Assembly: GCF_014297335.1 (NCBI RefSeq) | Contig: NZ_JACOQH010000002.1 | Location: 62,001-126,000 of the forward strand | Source of the DNA: Roseburia_D yibonii | Lineage (GTDB): Bacteria; Bacillota; Clostridia; Lachnospirales; Lachnospiraceae | DNA length: 64,000 nucleotides | Direction of reading: 5' to 3' | Shown: in pieces, positions 58,515 to 64,000 of the stretch | Layout: every line of letters starts with the position of its first letter | Numbering within the stretch: the stretch's first letter is position 1 | Translations under genes and position numbers: made by a program | The notes under the pieces: model-generated | Databases searched by the model: none | Seen by the model: the letters and a program-made list of their open reading frames with translations, nothing else | Told to the model about the DNA's origin: nothing

Positions 58515-59495
58515 ATGGGGGAAGTCTTATCTCAAAATGAGATAGACAATTTGCTGCAGGCATTAAGCAGTGGTGAGTTAGATGTTGAGGAGATGAAAGA
58601 CAATGGCGAAAAGCAGGTAAAGAACTATGACTTTGCAAGACCATCCAAATTCTCCAAGGAACATTTAAGAACACTGGAAATTATTTTCGAACATTATGGA
58701 AGGCTTTTATCAACCAATCTTCCGGTATACCTGCGAAAGAATATTCAGGTAGAAGTGATGAATTCAGAGGCGGTTACCTATTCTGAATTTTCCAATGCTC
58801 TGTCCAATCCGGTCTTACTTGGAATTGTTAATTTTGCGCCGTTATCCGGCAATATCATTATAGAGTTAGCATCCAATCTGGGCTATGCGATGGTAGATCG
58901 TATGTTGGGCGGCAATGGATCTCCGCTTGAAAAACCGAGAGATTTTACAGAGATAGAGTTACTGATCATTGAAAGGATCATGACGGTATGTGTGAATCTG
59001 CTCAGAGAACCGTGGGAGAATGTTGCGGATATTCATCCGCGTCTGGAAAGAATTGAGACGAATTCTCAGTTCGCACAGATCATATCTCCGTCTGAAATGA
59101 TCGCTATTTTGACGATTAACATGAAAATCGGTGATGTGGAAGGCATGATGAATATTTGTCTGCCGTACCTGACATTGGAAAGCATCATGGACAAACTGAA
59201 TACGAAATACTGGTTCTCATCCATGCAGGAAAAGGATGAAAAGGAATATCATGAGGCGATCGAGAACTTGATCGCGAGAGCACAGATACCGGTGAAAGCA
59301 GTACTTGGTACAAGTACGATCTCAGTAAATGAATTTGTTAATTTACAGAGGGGTGACATTATAAGACTGGATACAAAAGTAGACCAGGAATTAAATGTAT
59401 ATGTAGGAAATATCAGAAAGTTTACCGCACTGCCGGGAGCATCGGGAGATGAATACGCAGTAAGGGTTACTTCAATAATCAGAGAGGAGCAGTGA
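58515..59495 (+). CDS. fliM: Flagellar motor switch protein FliM
   Basis: The middle layer of the C-ring, 326 residues. The N-terminus MGEVLSQNEIDNLLQALSSGE is the phospho-CheY-binding segment. The CheC-like middle domain includes LGYAMVDRMLGGNGSP and LREPWENVADIHPRLERIETNSQFAQII. The C-terminal SpoA domain includes VLGTSTISVNEFVNLQRGDIIRLD. A GGTGGTGAG site precedes the ATG. Confidence 0.98.
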   Translation: MGEVLSQNEIDNLLQALSSGELDVEEMKDNGEKQVKNYDFARPSKFSKEHLRTLEIIFEHYGRLLSTNLPVYLRKNIQVEVMNSEAVTYSEFSNALSNPVLLGIVNFAPLSGNIIIELASNLGYAMVDRMLGGNGSPLEKPRDFTEIELLIIERIMTVCVNLLREPWENVADIHPRLERIETNSQFAQIISPSEMIAILTINMKIGDVEGMMNICLPYLTLESIMDKLNTKYWFSSMQEKDEKEYHEAIENLIARAQIPVKAVLGTSTISVNEFVNLQRGDIIRLDTKVDQELNVYVGNIRKFTALPGASGDEYAVRVTSIIREEQ

Positions 59496-59499
59496 AAGA

Positions 59500-60627
59500 A
59501 TGGATGGAGTTTTATCGCAGGAAGAAATAAGCGCGTTACTTGCGAAAGATCAGGGATCTGCGGATAAAAGTACAGACAGCAGCACTGGAATCCTGTCAGA
59601 CAGCGACAAAGATGCAATCGGTGAAGTTGCCAATATCAGTATGGGAACGGCAGCGACGACATTGTCTTCGCTGGTAAACAGGAAAGTTGAGATCTCAACG
59701 CCGGTTGTTGATATGGCGCAGTGGGAAGACGTGGTTGCTGCTTATGAGCGGCCATGCGTTTTTATCCGGATCGCTTATACGGTAGGTCTGGATGGAACCA
59801 ACCTTTTGGTCTTAAAGGAAAATGATGTAAAAGTTATTACTGATCTTATGATGGGGGGAGATGGTACTAACACAGATGTTGAGCTTGGCGAACTGCATTT
59901 GAGTGCGATCAGCGAGGCTATGAACCAGATGATGGGATCATCCGCGACGTCTCTTTCCTCCATGCTCAATAAAACAATCGATATCAGTCCTCCTGTTGCG
60001 GATCTGATCGATCTTCAGGATACAGAGGATGAGGGAGAAATCGAAAAATTCTTAACAGGCGAATTTGTGAAGATCTCTTTCAAGATGGAGATTGGCGATC
60101 TGGTAGACAGTGAGATCATGCAGTTATATCCGGTATCCTTTGCACAGGAAATGTGTACAAGCATTACCAAGAATATGGGACCGGAAACAAGTACAGAAAG
60201 CAGTGCGGCACCAGCACCGGAACCGGCACCACAGCCGGCAGAACAGCCGATGATGGCACAGCCGACAGCAGGAATGGGGCAGCAGATGATGAATCAACAG
60301 CCAATGATGGCACAGCCGATGATGACACAACCGGTAAATGTACAGCAGGCTCAGTTCCAGGCATTTACCAATGATCTGAATCCGGCTTTCCAGAGTGAAA
60401 ATATAGATCTGATCATGGATGTACCGCTTGAAGTGACCGTAGAGCTTGGAAGAACAAGCAAATCCATTCAGGATATTCTGGATTTCGCTCCGGGAACTAT
60501 TATCGAATTAAATAAAATTGCCGGAGAACCGATCGATGTACTGGTAAACGGCAAATATGTGGCAAAGGGCGAAGTTGTAGTAATTGAAGAAAGTTATGGT
60601 ATTCGAATTACAGATATTGTAAAATAG
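59500..60627 (+). CDS. fliY: FliY: CheC-like phosphatase and FliN-type switch protein
   Basis: A 375-residue fusion. Its N-terminus MDGVLSQEEISALLAKD copies the FliM CheY-binding motif. Two CheC-type phosphatase sites are present (DAIGEVANISMGTAATTLS, and LSAISEAMNQMMGSSATSLS with Glu and Asn). A linker rich in Pro, Gln and Met (AEQPMMAQPTAGMGQQ...) leads to a C-terminal SpoA/FliN domain (IMDVPLEVTVELGRTSKSIQDILDF). It combines switching with CheY-P dephosphorylation, as in Bacillus. Confidence 0.95.
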   Translation: MDGVLSQEEISALLAKDQGSADKSTDSSTGILSDSDKDAIGEVANISMGTAATTLSSLVNRKVEISTPVVDMAQWEDVVAAYERPCVFIRIAYTVGLDGTNLLVLKENDVKVITDLMMGGDGTNTDVELGELHLSAISEAMNQMMGSSATSLSSMLNKTIDISPPVADLIDLQDTEDEGEIEKFLTGEFVKISFKMEIGDLVDSEIMQLYPVSFAQEMCTSITKNMGPETSTESSAAPAPEPAPQPAEQPMMAQPTAGMGQQMMNQQPMMAQPMMTQPVNVQQAQFQAFTNDLNPAFQSENIDLIMDVPLEVTVELGRTSKSIQDILDFAPGTIIELNKIAGEPIDVLVNGKYVAKGEVVVIEESYGIRITDIVK

Positions 60628-60666
60628 AAAATAATAATTATTGAGAGAAGAATAGGAGATACAGAT

Positions 60667-61029
60667 ATGGCAAAGAATATTTTAATTTGTGATGATGCAG
60701 CTTTTATGAGAATGATGATCAAGGACATTCTGACAAAGAATGGTTATGAAATTGCAGGAGAAGCTGAGAATGGTCAGAAAGCAGTAGAAAAGTACAACGA
60801 GACAAAACCGGATCTGGTATTGATGGATATCACCATGCCGGAGATGGACGGAATCCAGGCATTAAAGAAGATTAAAGAGGGAGATCCGAATGCATGTGTA
60901 ATCATGTGTTCCGCAATGGGACAGCAGGCCATGGTTATCGAAGCGATCCAGTCTGGCGCAAAAGACTTTATCGTAAAGCCGTTCCAGGCAGAGCGTGTAT
61001 TGGAAGCTGTGAAAAAAGTAGTTGGCTAA
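60667..61029 (+). CDS. cheY: Chemotaxis response regulator CheY
   Basis: A 120-residue single receiver domain. The phosphorylation pocket is complete: acidic pair in LICDDAAFMR, phosphorylated Asp in LVLMDITMPEMDG, Ser of IMCSAMGQQ in the Thr switch position, and Lys of IVKPFQ. It binds FliM and FliY encoded just upstream and sets rotation sense. AGGAGATACAG precedes the ATG. Confidence 0.97.
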   Translation: MAKNILICDDAAFMRMMIKDILTKNGYEIAGEAENGQKAVEKYNETKPDLVLMDITMPEMDGIQALKKIKEGDPNACVIMCSAMGQQAMVIEAIQSGAKDFIVKPFQAERVLEAVKKVVG

Positions 61030-61030
61030 G

Positions 61031-61414
61031 ATGATCTTACTTGAAGTTCGTACAGGAAGTGTGAGTAACTTTTTTCAGTTGCTTGGAGTGCTGGTCATTT
61101 TTGTCATGGTGCTGGGACTGACGTATCTTACAACAAAGTGGATCGCATCATATCAGAAAGGCCGTTCTTTTAACAAGAACCTGCAGGTGGTTGAGACACT
61201 GAAACTGACAACCAATAAGTACATACAGATCATAAGAGCTGGTGATGCTTATATGGCGATCGGAATCGGAAAAGATGAGATTACGTTTTTGACGATGCTT
61301 ACAAAAGAACAGCTGAATGCGGAGAGTTTAGAGGAACTGGAGAATAGTTCGGGTACCGTGGAGAATTTCAGTGAGGTACTGAAAAAATTCAAGGATCATT
61401 TACCGAAGAAGTAG
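61031..61414 (+). CDS. fliO: Flagellar biosynthesis protein FliO/FliZ
   Basis: Helps assemble the FliP ring of the export gate; 127 residues from ATG 61031. A TTG at 61022 in the same frame overlaps cheY and has no clear site. A single membrane helix (VLVIFVMVLGLTYLTTKWIA) precedes the conserved FNKNLQVVETLKLTTNKYIQIIRAGDAYMAIGIGKDEITFL, the FliO core. The gene is next to fliP, as usual. Confidence 0.9.
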   Translation: MILLEVRTGSVSNFFQLLGVLVIFVMVLGLTYLTTKWIASYQKGRSFNKNLQVVETLKLTTNKYIQIIRAGDAYMAIGIGKDEITFLTMLTKEQLNAESLEELENSSGTVENFSEVLKKFKDHLPKK

Positions 61415-61421
61415 GATTAGA

Positions 61422-62306
61422 ATGAGTAAGTTGAAAAAAATATATTGTGCTGTATCATTTGCTTTCGCGGCATTAATGATTTGCGCGGCTTTGTTGCTTT
61501 CCCATCCGGGTATCGTGCGTGCGGCTTCCACAGAAACCGCATCCGGCCGGGATGCGGAGGACATCGGCTCCTTAAATGTGACGAGTACACCGGGAGAGGG
61601 TGAAAAGTCAACAAGCGATAATAATAACGGATTACATATTATTTATAACAATGATGAGGGAAGCGTATCAGCGGATATCAAGATATTTCTGGTGATCACC
61701 ATAATAGCTTTGGCACCGTCGATTTTGATTATGCTGACTTCCTATACCCGTATCATTATCGTGCTGCATTTTCTGCGTTCTGCGATCGGTACACAGACTT
61801 CACCGCCAAACCAGGTATTGATTGGTCTGGCACTGTTTTTGACAATATTTATCATGCAGCCGGTCTTTACACAGGTGAATGAGAATGCGATAAAACCGTT
61901 AGATGCAGGTGAGATCACACAGGAAGAAGCTTTCGAAGCCGGGATGGAACCGATTCGGGAGTTTATGTTTGGACAGACACAGAGGAAGGATATCAATATG
62001 TTCTGTGAAATTGCGCAGATCTCTTATGATCCGGGCGCGGATCTGGATCAGATCAAGGCAGATATTCCGAATTCTGTTTTAATACCGAGTTTCATTATCA
62101 GTGAACTCAGAACAGCATTTATCATCGGGTTTTTGATCTATATTCCGTTCATTGTGATCGATATGGTCGTGGCGTCCGTACTTATGTCAATGGGTATGAT
62201 GATGCTCCCGCCCACAACGATCTCGCTGCCGTTTAAGATATTGCTTTTTATACTGGCAGACGGATGGGATCTTGTGATTAAGAATCTGGTGCAGACATTT
62301 TATTAA
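61422..62306 (+). CDS. fliP: Flagellar export gate protein FliP
   Basis: Core of the export gate, 294 residues, with a cleavable-looking signal at residues 5-35 (AVSFAFAALMICAALLLSHP). The signature SYTRIIIVLHFLRSAIGTQTSPPNQVLIGLALFLTIFIMQPV and the SFIISELRTAFIIGFLIYIPFIVIDMVV motif are complete. A Ser/Thr-rich acidic stretch follows the signal (TETASGRDAEDIGSLNVTST). Confidence 0.98.
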   Translation: MSKLKKIYCAVSFAFAALMICAALLLSHPGIVRAASTETASGRDAEDIGSLNVTSTPGEGEKSTSDNNNGLHIIYNNDEGSVSADIKIFLVITIIALAPSILIMLTSYTRIIIVLHFLRSAIGTQTSPPNQVLIGLALFLTIFIMQPVFTQVNENAIKPLDAGEITQEEAFEAGMEPIREFMFGQTQRKDINMFCEIAQISYDPGADLDQIKADIPNSVLIPSFIISELRTAFIIGFLIYIPFIVIDMVVASVLMSMGMMMLPPTTISLPFKILLFILADGWDLVIKNLVQTFY

Positions 62307-62324
62307 CGAGGGAGTGAGGCGGCT

Positions 62325-62597
62325 TTGATTACACAGGGGCAGGTTCTCGATATTGCTAGAGATGCGCTTTATACGATTATTACCGTGTCAGCGCCTCTTC
62401 TTTTAATATCACTGATTGTTGGATTAGTTGTCAGTATTTTTCAGACGGTGACATCCATACAGGAACAGACACTTACATTTATACCGAAGATCATCGCGGT
62501 GTTTGTTGGAATGATCTTATGTGGTTCCTGGATGTTGAATCAGTTGTCAGATTTCATGGTAAAGCTGTGGAATGACTTTGGAATATACATAAGCTAG
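62325..62597 (+). CDS. fliQ: Flagellar export gate protein FliQ
   Basis: A 90-residue two-helix membrane protein with LLISLIVGLVVSIFQTVTSIQEQTLTFIPKIIAVFV, the FliQ motif. Start is TTG, preceded by GGGAGTGAGG. Gene order fliP-fliQ-fliR is conserved. Confidence 0.97.
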   Translation: MITQGQVLDIARDALYTIITVSAPLLLISLIVGLVVSIFQTVTSIQEQTLTFIPKIIAVFVGMILCGSWMLNQLSDFMVKLWNDFGIYIS

Positions 62598-62608
62598 GAT
62601 AACAGGAA

Positions 62609-63388
62609 ATGATAAATATAAATTTTTCGCTGGAGAGCATAGAATATTTTATCCTGATTCTGATCAGGATCGCCAGTTTTATGGTGTCAGCGCCGTTTTT
62701 TAATATGTCGAATACACCGCGGAGAGTTAAGATCGGCTTTGCGGCATGTGTTTCGGTAATCGTCTATGAGATTTTGCCGAAAACGGTTTTGACGTATGAT
62801 GGGATGCTGGGGTATTCTGTGATCGTAGTAAAAGAAGTTACAACAGGGCTTTTTCTTGGGCTTGCGGCGAATATCTGTACATACATCATGCAGGTCGCCG
62901 GAAATATGATCGATATGCACATCGGTCTTTCTATGGCAACCGAATATGATCCGGTGACAATGACGCAGTCCGCGGTGTCCGGTAACTTATATAATTATCT
63001 GGTGCTGCTGTTGCTGGTAGTAACCAATATGCAGCATTATATTCTGCGGGCGATCGTGGATTCCTATCAGGTTCTGCCGATCAACGGGCAGAATTTTAAC
63101 TGGAATCATATGATGACAACGATGGTCACTTTGATGAGTGATATCTTTATTCTGGCATTCCGTATGGTTTTACCGGTGTTTGCCTGTATTATGATATTGA
63201 ATGTGATTCTTGGAATCATGGCGAAGGTGGCGCCACAGATGAATATGTTTGCAATCGGTATCCAGTTAAAGATCCTGCTGGGATTTTTGATCATGTTTCT
63301 GACGATTGGATTACTGCCATACATTTCAGATTTTGTGTTCAGTGAGATGAAAAAGATCATGACAATGATGTTAGAGGGAATGCATTAG
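62609..63388 (+). CDS. fliR: Flagellar export gate protein FliR
   Basis: The third export-gate membrane protein, 259 residues with several membrane helices. Family features are ILIRIASFMVSAPFF near the start, GLFLGLAANICTYIMQVAGNMIDMHIGLSMATEYDP and LLVVTNMQHYILRAIVDSY. It ends with APQMNMFAIGIQLKILLGFLIMFLTI, typical of FliR. flhB starts 3 bases after the stop. Confidence 0.97.
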   Translation: MININFSLESIEYFILILIRIASFMVSAPFFNMSNTPRRVKIGFAACVSVIVYEILPKTVLTYDGMLGYSVIVVKEVTTGLFLGLAANICTYIMQVAGNMIDMHIGLSMATEYDPVTMTQSAVSGNLYNYLVLLLLVVTNMQHYILRAIVDSYQVLPINGQNFNWNHMMTTMVTLMSDIFILAFRMVLPVFACIMILNVILGIMAKVAPQMNMFAIGIQLKILLGFLIMFLTIGLLPYISDFVFSEMKKIMTMMLEGMH

Positions 63389-63390
63389 AA

Positions 63391-64000
63391 GTGGAAAAGG
63401 AAAAAAGGCTTCTGCTGACTTATGATCTGCAGCGGTTCGCGAAAGACGGGCCGGGCGGAGAGAAAACAGAACCGGCGACAGCGAAAAAATTAACAGATGC
63501 AAGAAAAGAAGGTAAGGTTGCAAAGAGCCGGGAGATCAGTTCTGCGGTCGACTTGATCGTATTATTTCTGATATTGAAACTATTCATGTCATTTGTTTAC
63601 GATAATTTCTTTGGAACATTTTCCGTGTTTTACAACAAGATACCGGATGTTATAAATGACAGTATTGGCGGGATCACTCTGCGTACAGTGTCGGCACTGT
63701 TGCATGAAATGCTCCTTTTTATGCTAAAGATCATGGCACCTTTTTTACTGATAGGATTGATTGTGAGCCTGGCTTTTGGTATAGTACAGGTTGGGTGGAA
63801 AGTTACGGCAAAGCCGTTACAGCCAAATCTTTCCAAATTTAATCCGATCAGCGGATTTAAGCGTATATTTTCCAAGGATGCGTTATTTGAGCTGGTAAAA
63901 TCGATCGTAAAGATCGCACTGATCGCGATCGTGGCTTATCAGTGCATCAAGGGAAATGAAAATAACCTGTTTGTTTTATATGATATACCGTTGCTGCAGG
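63391..64000 (+). CDS. flhB: Flagellar export specificity switch FlhB (3' end missing)
   Basis: The membrane-bound export switch, cut by the window end after about 203 codons. Start is GTG 63391 (MEKEKRLLLTYDLQRFA). The conserved EPATAKKLTDARKEGKVAKSREISSAVDLIV is the FlhB N-terminal signature, followed by two or more membrane helices and the LSKFNPISGFKRIFSKDALFELVKSIVKI segment. The NPTH autocleavage site would lie beyond the window. Confidence 0.95.
   Translation, partial: MEKEKRLLLTYDLQRFAKDGPGGEKTEPATAKKLTDARKEGKVAKSREISSAVDLIVLFLILKLFMSFVYDNFFGTFSVFYNKIPDVINDSIGGITLRTVSALLHEMLLFMLKIMAPFLLIGLIVSLAFGIVQVGWKVTAKPLQPNLSKFNPISGFKRIFSKDALFELVKSIVKIALIAIVAYQCIKGNENNLFVLYDIPLLQ

Noticed and set aside
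60240..60345. Met/Gln/Pro-coding repeats in fliY as a mobile or regulatory repeat
   Set aside because: They encode the flexible linker common in FliY proteins and do not occur elsewhere in the window.

Overview
The window looks like a chromosomal segment of a motile, anaerobic, low-to-moderate GC Firmicute of the family Lachnospiraceae, most like Roseburia or a close relative. The clues are the topA-codY-flgB...flhB gene order, a monomeric [FeFe] hydrogenase next to feoAB, a clostridial SigK without a pro-sequence, and AGGAGG-type ribosome binding sites throughout. No rRNA, tRNA or CRISPR array was seen.

Layout. (1) Positions 1 to about 21,369 are the right part of a contractile-tailed (P2/Mu-like myovirus) prophage: portal (5' end cut off by the window), prohead protease, capsid, head-tail joining proteins, tail sheath and tube, a tail chaperone with a -1 frameshift extension, tape measure, baseplate (X, D, V, U, W/gp25, J, I), tail fibre, XkdX, holin and endolysin. 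A small accessory and immunity-like end follows, with two acidic genes on the minus strand, an HTH regulator with repeated operator-like motifs, a small acidic protein and a zinc-finger/NUMOD-like protein. (2) Positions 21,370 to 24,985 hold two separated pieces of cotJC, a spore-coat manganese-catalase-like gene. The prophage right end abuts the first piece. A second, 3,094-bp element (lrgA, lrgB, a phosphoglycolate-phosphatase-like HAD gene, and a serine recombinase) splits the rest at a 10-bp direct repeat. Precise excision of that element restores the reading frame. (3) Positions 25,044 to 43,539 are housekeeping genes: mgsA, feoA-feoB-Cys-rich peptide, [FeFe] hydrogenase, gltX, a UvrD-type helicase, a DUF1292 gene, a degenerate GH13 protein, a DUF5662 gene, trpS, an RluD-type pseudouridine synthase, sigK, comM, dprA and topA. 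(4) From 43,632 to the window end lie codY and one long flagellar operon (flgB, flgC, fliE-F-G-H-I-J, a MotE-like gene, fliK, flgD, a TIGR02530-like gene, flgE, flbD, motA, motB, fliL, fliM, fliY, cheY, fliO, fliP, fliQ, fliR, flhB cut by the end).

How it fits together. The most interesting part is cotJC. Two unrelated mobile elements sit about 100 bp apart inside a gene expected to be needed only in the mother cell during sporulation. This resembles the known sigK-skin, spsM-SPbeta and gerE cases, in which recombinase-driven excision rebuilds a sporulation gene. The sigK gene in the same window is uninterrupted and lacks a pro-sequence. The cargo of the small element pairs a phosphoglycolate-phosphatase-like enzyme with an LrgAB carrier; plant PLGG1, of the same family, moves glycolate. 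A glycolate-disposal module is therefore a testable idea.

All product names come from reading the translated sequence and recalling families; no database search was run.
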